A stretch of 64,000 bases of DNA from Kordiimonadaceae bacterium (GCA_017640725.1 JAEPQB010000001.1:1116001-1180000), one strand, 5' to 3'. Numbered from the stretch's first letter, positions 33,069 to 41,707 are shown. The notes: generated from the sequence alone by a model not told the origin. Translations and numbers: made by a program.

Positions 33069-33935
33069 TCAGCCAAGCGCGTTCCGGACGGTGCTGACTA
33101 CCCAGTTCCGCACCACTTGCATTTCCCGGTTGTGGCGCAGGTCGCGGTGCAATACCAGCCAAACCTGACGGGACGGAATAGCTGGTGCCGGTACCTCGAC
33201 GAGCTTAGCAGATCGCGCCATGAACCTGGGCACAATCGCGATGCCGGTCCCTGCAACAGCAGCATTCATAAGCGCGCGCGAACTAAGTGATTTTAGAACG
33301 GTTTGCGCTTCAAGATCATTTTCACGCAACCAGCGCACTTCAGCAATCTCGCCAAAACTGTCGTCAAAAACCAGCATTGGCTCTTCTGCAATATCGATCG
33401 TGCTCACCTTCCTTTTACCAAGAAAAGAGCGGCTGCAGAAACACCCCAGCTGAATATCCGGCAAACGGCGGGCGATCAAACTGTCCCCTGTCGGGCGCAC
33501 CAGACGCAGTGCCATATCAGCGTCCCGCCGGGCCAGGCTTGCGGGTTCATTTGACGACGACAGTTGCAAAACTGTAGACGGGCTAGCGGCGTTTAGGGCA
33601 GGCAATGCTGGCGCCAAAACATCGCTGATCATCGGTTCAGTTGCCGATAATCGAACGGGTTCCCGACCGACGCCTTCGCGGGCTGCCGCAGCTGCTCGCC
33701 AGAAGGCGTCACCTGCTTCCACACTCGATAACGCCCGTGGCAGAAGTTGCTCACCGTCATCGGTCAGGTAGGTGCCATCTACCGTGCGAACCACCAGCTG
33801 CAGCCCCACGTCTGCTTCCAAGGCGTCCAGCCGCCGACTAACTGTAGAAACCGATGTTGCCAGCTCCCTCGCCGCGGCCGATAGCGTGCCGTTTTCAGCG
33901 ATTGCCACAAAAGTTCTTAGGTTTAATTCGCTCAT
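33069..33935 (-). CDS. LysR-family transcriptional regulator
   Basis: A 288-residue LTTR. The N-terminal winged HTH (LRTFVAIAENGTLSAAAREL, then TSVSTVSRRLDALE) and the C-terminal periplasmic-binding-like effector domain are complete. It is divergent from a three-gene operon (lipoprotein, thioesterase, alcohol dehydrogenase), with tandem T-N11-A sites in the 108-base gap, so it probably controls that operon. Effector unknown. Confidence 0.93.
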   Translation of the reverse strand: MSELNLRTFVAIAENGTLSAAARELATSVSTVSRRLDALEADVGLQLVVRTVDGTYLTDDGEQLLPRALSSVEAGDAFWRAAAAAREGVGREPVRLSATEPMISDVLAPALPALNAASPSTVLQLSSSNEPASLARRDADMALRLVRPTGDSLIARRLPDIQLGCFCSRSFLGKRKVSTIDIAEEPMLVFDDSFGEIAEVRWLRENDLEAQTVLKSLSSRALMNAAVAGTGIAIVPRFMARSAKLVEVPAPAIPSRQVWLVLHRDLRHNREMQVVRNWVVSTVRNALG

Positions 33936-33940
33936 GCGTT

Positions 33941-33997
33941 TTCCTTATGCGGAAAATTAATTCCTAAATACGGAAAGTGCAATTGAATTTAATCAAT
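33941..33997. promoter_or_regulatory. LysR-type operator region
   Basis: Two imperfect TTCC-N6/7-GGAA sites start at 33941 and 33961, spaced 20 bases (two helical turns); each fits T-N11-A. A third inverted repeat, ATTGA-N6-TCAAT, is at 33982-33997. They lie between the LysR gene and the divergent operon. Confidence 0.55.
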
Positions 33998-34043
33998 ATA
34001 ATTAATGTTTTGTGACCATACGTTTATTTGAGTGGACCAAATA

Positions 34044-34691
34044 ATGAAAAAACGATTGATTTATGTGATTGGCGCTCTTGCTGTTCTGGCTGGCTGTAGC
34101 GACGCCGAAACCACCGGCACCGCAACCCATTTCAGCGCTGACATCCTCTCGTGCACACAACAGTCTGATGTGGGTAGATGCTTCAGGGAACAGCTTGAAC
34201 CCGGCCAGCTACCACAACGTGTTTACGCTGTGGAACGCGACGGCAACAAGAGCGTAATCGCTTTCTGGCCAAACAATATCACGGCCTTGTCGGCCCTAAG
34301 GTCGCTTGGGCTTTCGGACCAAATTGACGTGTATAATGTTCCCGTCGTGACCGCTGCACAAGCCGCCGGGCTGGCCAATGTTGAAGATGGTGTTGTCAGC
34401 ATCGTCAATGTCCCCTCTCCCTGGTATGCACCAAAGGTTGTCATCAACGGGCGCATGCGAGATGCTGTGCCCGACTATGCCGCTATTCCTGGTTTGGACT
34501 TCAAGTATTTCACCACATCTGAGAGCGGCACGCTTGGCGGTATTTATTTATGGAACTCCCGGGCAAGCGCAGACGCGTTTTATGATGCCGATTGGCATGC
34601 CCGCATTCAAAACACCTATGGCCAATCGGCTGACCTTCAGTTTTACGAGCTGGCCCAAATTAATCGCGGTACAGCGGAGGTGGAACAATGA
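34044..34691 (+). CDS. Lipoprotein with YdhR-like monooxygenase (ferredoxin-like) fold
   Basis: A 215-residue lipoprotein with lipobox LAGC near residue 18. The C-terminal 70 residues (DFKYFTTSESGTLGGIYLW, then SRASADAFYDADWHARI) resemble the YdhR/ABM-type dimeric alpha-beta barrel. The N-terminal half looks like a second such module (YAVERDGNKSVIAFW). Start at ATG 34044; the frame reads on to a GTG four codons earlier. It is first in an operon whose genes overlap by a few bases: the next ATG lies inside its TGA. The fold call is by pattern only. Confidence 0.6.
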   Translation: MKKRLIYVIGALAVLAGCSDAETTGTATHFSADILSCTQQSDVGRCFREQLEPGQLPQRVYAVERDGNKSVIAFWPNNITALSALRSLGLSDQIDVYNVPVVTAAQAAGLANVEDGVVSIVNVPSPWYAPKVVINGRMRDAVPDYAAIPGLDFKYFTTSESGTLGGIYLWNSRASADAFYDADWHARIQNTYGQSADLQFYELAQINRGTAEVEQ

Positions 34692-35131
34692 AGCACCCCG
34701 CCAATGAGAGGCCTGTCGCAACGCTTGAGATCATGAAGCAAGTGGTTAAGCAATCCCCATTTTGCGGCCATATTGGCGCCGACGTCACAGCATGCGCAGA
34801 TGGGTTTGCAGAGGTTAAGCTTCCTTTTGACGCCACCCTCGCTCAGCACCATGGCTTTTTGCATGGTGGCCTGATCGGTTTCCTCGCTGACACTGCCATG
34901 AGTTGGGCGGCAGCCTCCGTCGCGGGAGATGTTTTGACGTCAGAGTTCCGAGTGCATCTTTTGGCACCAGGTCGCGGCGAAACATTCTTTGGTCGGGGGC
35001 ATGTTATCAAAGCAGGCCGTCGCCAGATCGTCACACGTGCAGACGTGATTGCCGTTCGGGATGGCGCGGAAAAACTCATCGCAACCGGCACGGGCACCAT
35101 CATGCCGGTGAATATCGAAGGACAGAGCTAA
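34688..35131 (+). CDS. PaaI-family hotdog thioesterase
   Basis: A 147-residue hotdog-fold acyl-CoA thioesterase of the PaaI kind. The active-site motif HGG is at 59-61 (FLHGGLIGF), followed by Asp68 (ADTAMSW). The rest (RVHLLAPGRGETF, GRGHVIKAGRRQIVTRADV) is typical. It overlaps the upstream lipoprotein gene by 4 bases and the downstream dehydrogenase by 1 (TAATG), so the three are translated together. Confidence 0.88.
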   Translation: MKHPANERPVATLEIMKQVVKQSPFCGHIGADVTACADGFAEVKLPFDATLAQHHGFLHGGLIGFLADTAMSWAAASVAGDVLTSEFRVHLLAPGRGETFFGRGHVIKAGRRQIVTRADVIAVRDGAEKLIATGTGTIMPVNIEGQS

Positions 35132-36150
35132 TGCGATCTCTTGTTTTCACCGGTCCAGACCAAGTTGAATGGCAGGAGCGACCCGACCCAAAGGTACAAA
35201 ACAGCAAACATGCCGTCGTTAGACCCGTCGTAATTGGACGCTGCGATCTGGATGTGGGGTTTGTGCGCGGTCTGGCACCCATGGCACCCGGCACACCATT
35301 GGGCCATGAAGTTGTGGGCATTGTAACTGATATCGGGGACGATGTTCATGACTTTGTGCCCGGCGACCTGGTTGCGGTTAGTGCGCAAATCTGCTGCGGC
35401 GAATGCAAAATGTGCAGGCGTGGGTTCACGGGACGATGCGAGGCTGTGCCTTTTGCCGCGTCATATGGCATGGGTCGGGACGGCGACTTTGGCGGCGCAG
35501 CTGCTGACCTGGTTTTGGTGCCGTTTGCCGACGCTATGTTGTTCCCGCTGCCAGTGGGGGCAAACCCGGCGGACTGGATTGGCTTCGCCGATATGGCTCA
35601 AGATGGGTACAGGGCGGTTGCGCCCCAACTGGCCGAACGCCCCGGGGCGCGGGTGCTGGTGATCGGTGGTGCTGCGTCTGTGATTGGGCTTTATGCGGCC
35701 GGCATCGCTGTCGCGCTTGGGGGCATCGTTGATTATTATGACAGTGATACCGCCCGGCTCACGGAGGCCAAAAAATACGGCGCCAAACCCATTCTGAGGG
35801 GAAACGACGAACCAGAAGGCATGTATGAGATTGTCGTCGACGCCTCGATCCACGCGGAGAGCATTTTGGAAGCGTTCCGATACGCGGCACCGGAAGCAGT
35901 TGTTACCAGCGTCTGCATTCATTTTGGTGATGTGACGGCTGTGCCCCTTATGGAGGCCTACCATAAAGGCATAACCTACAAAACAGGGCGGCCCAACTGC
36001 CGCGCGACAATGGAGCCACTCAGCAAACTTTGCTGTGCCGGGCATTTTCAGCCTCAGCTGATTTCCACAAAGGCTTTTGACTTCAATAACGCCCCTGAAG
36101 CTTGGCTCGATCCGGCCATTCGCACTATCGCTACCAAAGCGGCATTTTGA
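35131..36150 (+). CDS. Zinc-dependent medium-chain alcohol dehydrogenase
   Basis: A 339-residue MDR-family dehydrogenase. Catalytic-zinc residues are Cys38 and His59-Glu60. The structural zinc cluster is Cys89, Cys92, Cys95 and Cys103 (CGECKMCRRGFTGRC). The nucleotide-binding region contains VLVIGGAASVIGLYAAGIAVA, and DYYDSD ends beta-2, suggesting NAD use. The ATG at 35131 overlaps the thioesterase stop by one base; an upstream in-frame start would read through the thioesterase in another frame. Substrate unknown; its operon partners suggest a small oxygenated compound. Confidence 0.9.
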   Translation: MRSLVFTGPDQVEWQERPDPKVQNSKHAVVRPVVIGRCDLDVGFVRGLAPMAPGTPLGHEVVGIVTDIGDDVHDFVPGDLVAVSAQICCGECKMCRRGFTGRCEAVPFAASYGMGRDGDFGGAAADLVLVPFADAMLFPLPVGANPADWIGFADMAQDGYRAVAPQLAERPGARVLVIGGAASVIGLYAAGIAVALGGIVDYYDSDTARLTEAKKYGAKPILRGNDEPEGMYEIVVDASIHAESILEAFRYAAPEAVVTSVCIHFGDVTAVPLMEAYHKGITYKTGRPNCRATMEPLSKLCCAGHFQPQLISTKAFDFNNAPEAWLDPAIRTIATKAAF

Positions 36151-36222
36151 TCGCCGCACCTCGTATGTTAGGCTTCCCGTGTAGCTGTCACGCATTTGTG
36201 CCAATGAACTGGGAGACCTTTA

Positions 36223-36630
36223 ATGCACCGCATCCTCATACTTGTTGTTTCCTGCCTGCTGCTGGGTTCTTTTTCGGCTGCCGCGCAAGATGCAAAAGAC
36301 GGCAAAATATCTGCTCTTGAAAAAGAGGTTGCTTTTCTGCACGCGGAATTAGAGCGCCTAAAGGCAGAGAATCAGGTTATGAGCGAGCGTATTAACGGTA
36401 TAAAAGCGCTCCTGGGGGTGGCCGATGTTGCGGCCGTCACCAGCCTCAACAGCGCTGCCTCACTTGAAAAAGACCTATGCTATGAACGCTTGATCGGGCT
36501 GCGCAGGAAGCTGGACAAGCTATCAAACCAGGGCTTCACCAAAGAGCACCCCGATATGCGCAACGTTGCCACCAATGAAAAAACGGTGGCGGAAGAATGC
36601 GCCGCTTTGTCGGAAGCTGTCAGTCGCTAA
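36223..36630 (+). CDS. Secreted coiled-coil protein of unknown function
   Basis: A 135-residue protein with a signal peptide ending SAAAQ (about residue 22). A heptad-rich coiled coil (about 29-65, KISALEKEVAFLHAELERLK) is followed by a soluble helical tail with two cysteines. The ATG is preceded by GGGAGACC. No family is recognised; it looks periplasmic and oligomeric. A terminator hairpin lies 150 bases downstream. Confidence 0.7.
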   Translation: MHRILILVVSCLLLGSFSAAAQDAKDGKISALEKEVAFLHAELERLKAENQVMSERINGIKALLGVADVAAVTSLNSAASLEKDLCYERLIGLRRKLDKLSNQGFTKEHPDMRNVATNEKTVAEECAALSEAVSR

Positions 36631-36656
36631 GCCGGACCACATCATCGCTTCGCTCT

Positions 36657-36684
36657 GCAGCAAGCCGATTGCAGCAAGCCGATA
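36657..36684. repeat. 14-bp tandem duplication
   Basis: GCAGCAAGCCGATT is followed directly by GCAGCAAGCCGATA, 27 bases after the coiled-coil gene's stop. It is a small tandem repeat in intergenic DNA with no visible function. Confidence 0.6.
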
Positions 36685-36777
36685 CTTTGCCATCTTTCCA
36701 TCGACCGACAAAGCTGTATGGTCCGCATCCAGTAACAAGAAAAACTGTCTGTCACTAGTAATAGTACAAACATGTTT

Positions 36778-36813
36778 AAGCCCGCTGCCCACCTTCCCGG
36801 CGGCGGGCTTTTT
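36778..36813 (+). terminator. Intrinsic terminator after the coiled-coil gene
   Basis: AAGCCCGC and GCGGGCTT arms around a 17-base loop, followed by TTT, about 150 bases downstream of the stop codon. The plus-strand T-run points to the coiled-coil gene; it also sits between that gene and the convergent one. Confidence 0.65.
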
Positions 36814-36825
36814 CTCTGTGCGACT

Positions 36826-37215
36826 TTATTCTGGAGTGACCCAGCGCCTGGCTTGTTCCAGGCTAGCGTGAACACGAAACTCCATGCCTGGGTCTTTGAT
36901 AGAATTTTTGTAATCCTGCGACAGTGCCAGAATCTTCGGGTGCTTTGCGACAATTGCCATTTTGTTGCGGCGCGACATTTTACCGGCAACCGAGTCGCGC
37001 ACGGCGAGCTCGACCACTTCATAGTCGCTGAAATCGACACTGGTTACACCCAGATAGTCAAAGATTTCATATTGCATGTTGCTGAAGTTCGGGTGCTCCC
37101 ACACTTCTTTCGTGGCGCGCAGCACATCCTCGTACCTGCACGCGCCCACAAGCCGCACGTAAGCGCCTTGCGGCTCTATCGTAATTTCATATGACACAGA
37201 ACTATATGACCCCAA
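36826..37215 (-). CDS. SpoIIAA/STAS-like small protein, hypothetical
   Basis: A 129-residue cytoplasmic protein. The pattern YEITIEPQGAYVRLVGACRYED, then YEIFDYLGVTSVDFSDYEVV and KMAIVAKHPKI, looks like an SpoIIAA/STAS-like alternating alpha-beta domain. The start is uncertain: TTG at 37215 or GTG at 37197. It is convergent with the coiled-coil gene and upstream of hemY on the same strand (gap 66 bases after its own stop to the left). No function is assigned. Confidence 0.5.
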   Translation of the reverse strand: MGSYSSVSYEITIEPQGAYVRLVGACRYEDVLRATKEVWEHPNFSNMQYEIFDYLGVTSVDFSDYEVVELAVRDSVAGKMSRRNKMAIVAKHPKILALSQDYKNSIKDPGMEFRVHASLEQARRWVTPE

Positions 37216-37281
37216 TTCGTTAACAGGGGCATGTTAGACACAAGAAATTAAAAAAGCTCTGAGAAAATTGCGATCGAGAGG

Positions 37282-38628
37282 CTAGGCGCCAGAATCCGCT
37301 AACAAGGCGATGGTACTGTCGGCCTCAAATGCCTGTTGTGGTGTCACGATGCTCTCATTGCTGGACCACAAAAGCGTATCAAAAGACTGGCAGGAAGGAC
37401 AAAGCGGTGACCAGCCTTTAGGTTCGTGGCCACAATTTGTACAGCGCCATTTGGCGCCGTCACTGGCATGCTTGAGTGCTGTCTCGATAGGGTCCGGGTC
37501 TTCCTTGAGCACATGCGCCAATGCAAGCTTATATTGCCAGGCTGCGCGCGAGGGCGACTCCTTCAGTAAACCATCGAGCACCGGCCGCGCGGCCTCATAT
37601 TCGTTTGCGTCCATCAAGGCATCCACCAGTATCAACTTGGACTGCGGATGCGTATCTGTGGTTTTAATCAGGGTGCGCACCCGCTTCAGCCAATCAGCTG
37701 TCGACTCCGCAGTGTCAATTTCTTTGAATGCTGTGGCGAGCGAGGGATGCGGCTCCTTGGACCAGGCGTCCGTGATCACTTTGCTGGCAGCAGATTTCTT
37801 ACCTTCAGAAAGCTCAAGCCGCGACAGCGAAACCACAGCTGGCATAAAATCAGGGCGGGCGGAAATCGCTTTCTTGAGCGCCTTGCGCGCTGCGGGTTTT
37901 TCACCCTTGAGCTTCAATTCTGTTGCTTCTGCATAGGCGAGCGCGCCTTTGTGGCGGGATACTGTCTGTGCTTCCAGCAGTTTTTCGCGAGCGACTTTTT
38001 CCAGGGCTGTTTCCGCCTCGCGCCAATTGCCCGCAGCCACCTCAAGCGCAAACAGAGTTTTCAAAACCCAGGGACTTTTGCGGTTTTCTTCAAACGCCAC
38101 GCGGGCGAGGCGCAGGGCTTCACTTTCATGGCCGGTGCGGCGCGCCTCCACAAGAAGGCCGCGCAGGCCAAGAAGCCTGCCATCATCGGTATCCTCAAGC
38201 GCCGCATAGCGCTTGGATGCGGCAGTATGGTCACCGGAGCGTGTCGCCGCTTCTGCCGCAATCAGATGTACCATCGGCTGCGGGGGCAGCAGAACTTCCG
38301 CCTGTTCAATGAGGGCCTTGGCACGACCGGCGTCGCCGGACGACAGTGCCACAAGCGACTGGTTCAAGAGCTTAAAGCCGCGACTTTGGCGCTTGATCAC
38401 CTGATTGCTGCCAAAAATCGGCATGTCGCGCCTAAGCCAGCCGTAGAGCCAGACACCGCCGCCAGCCATCAACCCGGCAAGTGCGATCATCAGCGCAAGG
38501 GCTGCGAAACTGGTGTCAATCGCATAGGACTGAAACTCAATACTGACAGCGCCAGGATTGTCTGCGAGCCAAGCCGCAACCGCAGCGACAACCAATACTA
38601 GCGAAAACCAAAGAACAAGGCGGATCAA
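37282..38628 (-). CDS. hemY: HemY-type TPR membrane protein
   Basis: A 448-residue protein with two N-terminal membrane helices (about 1-25 and 40-62), the HemY N-terminal domain and a series of TPR helices. A C-terminal zinc ribbon (CTNCGHEPKGW, then PLCPSC) resembles that of LapB. In proteobacteria HemY follows hemC-hemD and is linked to late porphyrin synthesis; its exact biochemistry is uncertain. The TTG at 38628 overlaps the upstream gene's stop and has GGAGG seven bases before it. An open frame continuing 34 codons upstream lies in the Mic60 gene and is not used. Confidence 0.85.
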   Translation of the reverse strand: MIRLVLWFSLVLVVAAVAAWLADNPGAVSIEFQSYAIDTSFAALALMIALAGLMAGGGVWLYGWLRRDMPIFGSNQVIKRQSRGFKLLNQSLVALSSGDAGRAKALIEQAEVLLPPQPMVHLIAAEAATRSGDHTAASKRYAALEDTDDGRLLGLRGLLVEARRTGHESEALRLARVAFEENRKSPWVLKTLFALEVAAGNWREAETALEKVAREKLLEAQTVSRHKGALAYAEATELKLKGEKPAARKALKKAISARPDFMPAVVSLSRLELSEGKKSAASKVITDAWSKEPHPSLATAFKEIDTAESTADWLKRVRTLIKTTDTHPQSKLILVDALMDANEYEAARPVLDGLLKESPSRAAWQYKLALAHVLKEDPDPIETALKHASDGAKWRCTNCGHEPKGWSPLCPSCQSFDTLLWSSNESIVTPQQAFEADSTIALLADSGA

Positions 38629-39851
38629 CGACGGCCTCCGCCTGTTTGCGGCGATGACTGCGCAATTGCGCGCTGCAGTCGGTCGAGTGCAGTGGTCACA
38701 GCAACATAGGATGTTGCGGCCTCGCGCCACACGCTGGTCGCTTCCAGCGCATCGCCAGTTAAAACGCTCAGAGCCTCAAGGGCGCCTGAAACATCCCGCG
38801 CAAGTAACCGCCGCTCAGCGTCCAGCAGCATAGCGTCTATGCCGTCAGCACCATCGTCCGTGCGGCGCACAGTGAACAGACTGGCGAGCACGCTACCGTC
38901 CGATTTTTCCTGGGCCCGCTTGGCAGCACTGGCTGCCCCCCCAAAATCGCGGACCAGCGCTTCAAAGGTGCGCACGCCGTCAGGGTGGTTAGTGAGCACC
39001 GCCACGTCTGCGCCAATAAGCTGCTGGTCAAGTGCCGGAAGCGTTGCCATGTCAGCGCGCAGAACATCCAGGTCCGCCGCAATCGATAGCCCGCTCGAGG
39101 CCTGATCCTTAAGGCGTGAGAGCGCCAGCAACATGCGGCCCCGAGGGGATACTTCAAGTGAGCCCGCCTGCAGTTCGCTCACAATGCTCTCAAGCGCTTG
39201 CAGTTTTTCTCTGAGTTGCGCTGCTTCGGCGCGCGCAAGGGCAACGGCACCGTTTAAGCCTGCAACCTGTGGGTTTTCTTCCGCGGACAAGGTGGCCAGC
39301 CTGGCGACTTCATCGGTAAGCGCTGTAATGCGCGCTTCCACTGCATTCAGGTTAGCCGAAGCCGAGCCGTCCGCAGCTTGCACATTGCTGCCCGCGGCCA
39401 GCGCAATATCGGTCTGCAACTGTGTTCGTGCTGTGGTTGCGTCAGCAAGGGCGGTTTCATGCTGTGAAAGTATTTCCTGCTGGCGCTCAAGGGTAACCGC
39501 AATGTCTGCTGAACGCGCCTGCATGGCTTCGATCGCAGCAGAAAAGTCCGCGCCCGCTTGGGGTTGCTCAGTTGGAGCGAGAGGAGGCAGCAAGCCCAGG
39601 TCGCGCAAGCTTTCCGATGCATAGGGCGCTGCAAACAGTCCGCCCACAAATGTGGCCAAAAAACCAAAGGCAACCCATCCTGCGCGACCGCCTTTTTCAG
39701 CAACCGGCGGAACTGACTTCACCGTTTTAGGTTCCGCGCTTGCCCTTTTGGGTGCTTCGGTTTCTTCTACAATTTCAGCATCAACAACTTGAACTTCAGG
39801 TTCTGGTTGAACGTCAGAGTCCTGCACCTGATCCGTTTTTGTGTCTGCCAC
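38625..39851 (-). CDS. Alphaproteobacterial Mic60/mitofilin homologue (COG4223)
   Basis: A 408-residue membrane-anchored protein: acidic Glu/Val-rich cytoplasmic N-terminus (about 1-50), one membrane helix (about 58-78, GWVAFGFLATFVGGLFAAPY), a long coiled-coil (about 100-250, AAIEAMQARSADIAVTLERQ and beyond) and a conserved C-terminal region. In alphaproteobacteria Mic60 genes lie between hemD and hemY and are linked to intracytoplasmic membrane shaping; mitochondrial Mic60 forms crista junctions. It is 20 bases after hemD and overlaps hemY. The call rests on architecture and gene order. Confidence 0.82.
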   Translation of the reverse strand: MADTKTDQVQDSDVQPEPEVQVVDAEIVEETEAPKRASAEPKTVKSVPPVAEKGGRAGWVAFGFLATFVGGLFAAPYASESLRDLGLLPPLAPTEQPQAGADFSAAIEAMQARSADIAVTLERQQEILSQHETALADATTARTQLQTDIALAAGSNVQAADGSASANLNAVEARITALTDEVARLATLSAEENPQVAGLNGAVALARAEAAQLREKLQALESIVSELQAGSLEVSPRGRMLLALSRLKDQASSGLSIAADLDVLRADMATLPALDQQLIGADVAVLTNHPDGVRTFEALVRDFGGAASAAKRAQEKSDGSVLASLFTVRRTDDGADGIDAMLLDAERRLLARDVSGALEALSVLTGDALEATSVWREAATSYVAVTTALDRLQRAIAQSSPQTGGGRR

Positions 39852-39871
39852 GGGCTGATCTCCAGCAGGCT

Positions 39872-40588
39872 TTAAAATGTCTCACCGGGGTTGTCGATCA
39901 GGCTGAACATAGCCTTTTCCGTCGGAATCACGGCGTAGGATTTACTGCGCCAAGGGCCGAGCAGGTTTTCAGCTACCCGCGTCGAGAGGCACAGCGCATC
40001 CATTTTTCCAAGCCAGTCCGACCGACCATAATCGGCAACCACTTCTTCGAAGATGGTGGCCGTACGCGGTGAATAAAAGAGTGCAACATCAATTTCGGCG
40101 TCATTTAGCGCTTCCTGCACCCCAACCCCAAGGCTGCGCTGGCCCCGTGTCTGGTAGGTCACGGTGTTTTCTGCATCCAGGCCTTCCCCTTTTAGGACGT
40201 CACAAATATTGTAGGAAAGCGCACTTCCGCACAGGTGCGTGTATTTGCGGGTTTCGCTAATACCACTGCACTCCAGCAGCATCGGCACCATCTTTCGCGC
40301 AGTGCCTGGGCCCACTGTTACATTTGTAAATCCCAGCAAGCGCGCCTCTTCGGCAGTTTTCTCCCCAACAGCAAAAATCGGGCGATTTTTGTTGCCAATA
40401 TTCGACAAGCCCATGCGTGCACCATTTTTGCTGGTGATAATGATGCTGCGATTTTCGTCCGGAATTTCGAACGATACGGGCTCAACCTTTAACATAGGCG
40501 CCTGGATCACCCTGTGACCGACCGCCTCCAGCTTTTCAGCTGTTGTATTCGCTTCTTCCATCGGGCGTGTGACAAGAATAGTGCTCAT
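39872..40588 (-). CDS. hemD: Uroporphyrinogen-III synthase
   Basis: Cyclises hydroxymethylbilane to uroporphyrinogen III; 238 residues. This family is poorly conserved; recognisable parts are ILVTRPMEEANTTAEKL at the N-terminus, SIIITSKNGARM, AVGEKTAEEARLLGF, and ALFYSPRTATIFEEVV near the C-terminus. It overlaps hemC by 4 bases (ATGA) and precedes the Mic60 gene, the standard alphaproteobacterial order. Confidence 0.92.
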   Translation of the reverse strand: MSTILVTRPMEEANTTAEKLEAVGHRVIQAPMLKVEPVSFEIPDENRSIIITSKNGARMGLSNIGNKNRPIFAVGEKTAEEARLLGFTNVTVGPGTARKMVPMLLECSGISETRKYTHLCGSALSYNICDVLKGEGLDAENTVTYQTRGQRSLGVGVQEALNDAEIDVALFYSPRTATIFEEVVADYGRSDWLGKMDALCLSTRVAENLLGPWRSKSYAVIPTEKAMFSLIDNPGETF

Positions 40589-41544
40589 TGAAACTCCGCT
40601 TCCACCGCTGCCGTCAGATCTGCAAAGAACTGTGGTCCTGCGGCCTCCCTGATTGTCGCCCCCAAATTCGTACCCAAATTTTGCGCATCTTCAAGTGTTG
40701 CAGGGCAGGATCCGCCCGCTTCATGAATGGTGGCGCCGTCGACAGACAATAACATCGCCTGCATCATAACCAAATTTCCCTGCACTGTCGCGTGCGCTGC
40801 AATTGGTGTGCGACAGGAGCCGTCCAGACGCGCCAGCAACGCGCGCTCGGCGGCAACCGCAAGTGCGGTCTCATGATCATGCAGCGGCGCAAGCAGGTTT
40901 TTCATGCGCACATCATCGGCTCGGACTTCAACGGTCACTGCCCCTTGTGCTGGTGCTGGCAAAAAATCTTCGAGTGACAGCTTCTCTGCGGCAGCCTCCG
41001 CCATGCCCAATCGGTTCAATCCGGCCTGTGCCAGAAACGTGGCGTCGGCTTCGCCTTCTTTCAGCTTTTTGATTCTGGTTTGAACATTGCCGCGGAATGT
41101 AACGACCTTAAGGTCAGGCCTCAGACGCAAAGCTTGCGCCCGGCGGCGCAGGGAAGCTGTGCCCAGCGTCGCACCGTGGGGCAGGTCCAGAAAGTGTGAG
41201 AACTTGTCACTGATGAAGGCATCACGCGGGTCTTCACGTTTCAGGAAAATAGAAAGCTCAAGGCCATCAGGCAGGGCTGTCGGCATATCCTTGCTGGAAT
41301 GCACGGCGCAGTCTATTGAGCCATCGATCAGCGCTTCTTCGATTTCCTTGGTGAACAGCCCTTTGCCGCCGGCATTCATCAAATGCCGATCCAAAATCCT
41401 GTCACCGCTGGTTTTGATGACCACGATCTCGATGTCATCCGCACCCAGTTCTTCATGAGCGGCAACAATCTGGTCCCGAACCATGTGCGCCTGCGCCAGC
41501 GCCAGTGGGCTTCCGCGCGTTCCGATTTTCAATTGAGCTGTCAC
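40585..41544 (-). CDS. hemC: Porphobilinogen deaminase (hydroxymethylbilane synthase)
   Basis: Polymerises four porphobilinogen units; 319 residues. The dipyrromethane cofactor cysteine is Cys244 (LARLDGSCRTPIAAHA). Other conserved parts are GTRGSPLALAQ (9-19) and VHSSKDMPTALP (81-92). GTG start with AGGGGAT six bases before. It is divergent from tsaD over a 163-base gap whose minus strand carries competing inverted repeats close to the ribosome-binding site, a possible leader regulator. Confidence 0.95.
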   Translation of the reverse strand: MTAQLKIGTRGSPLALAQAHMVRDQIVAAHEELGADDIEIVVIKTSGDRILDRHLMNAGGKGLFTKEIEEALIDGSIDCAVHSSKDMPTALPDGLELSIFLKREDPRDAFISDKFSHFLDLPHGATLGTASLRRRAQALRLRPDLKVVTFRGNVQTRIKKLKEGEADATFLAQAGLNRLGMAEAAAEKLSLEDFLPAPAQGAVTVEVRADDVRMKNLLAPLHDHETALAVAAERALLARLDGSCRTPIAAHATVQGNLVMMQAMLLSVDGATIHEAGGSCPATLEDAQNLGTNLGATIREAAGPQFFADLTAAVEAEFQ

Positions 41545-41555
41545 AACATCCCCTG

Positions 41556-41645
41556 AAGCCCCACAGACTTGGGCTTATCAAACAGATTATCTGCTTCTCT
41601 TTTCGTTACTTGGCGTATAGAAGCGAGGCTGTAAAGCCCCAAGTC
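41556..41645 (-). promoter_or_regulatory. hemC leader with competing base-pairing segments
   Basis: On the hemC strand, GACTTGGGGCTT (41645-41634) can pair with AAGCCCAAGTC (41576-41566) with one bulge, while that same segment can instead pair its AAGCCC with GGGCTT (41561-41556), 5 bases before the ribosome-binding site. The two pairings exclude each other. If the transcript begins inside the region, only the second applies. Confidence 0.35.
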
Positions 41646-41707
41646 GACAAGAGGGGCAAAGCGCGGCAATATTGCGCTTCCGATTGACCATTGCAGGCCG
41701 TGGAACC

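Noticed and set aside
34903-35130. Upstream extension of the zinc dehydrogenase frame
   Set aside because: It overlaps the thioesterase in another frame and is Arg-rich; the ATG at 35131 fits the operon junction.
33069-37215. Numerous 60-110 codon frames overlapping clear genes
   Set aside because: They lie antisense or out of frame with recognised genes and show arginine/proline/serine-rich shadow composition.
38629-38730. 34-codon upstream extension of hemY
   Set aside because: It overlaps the Mic60 gene in another frame and is Cys/Arg-rich; TTG at 38628 has a good RBS.
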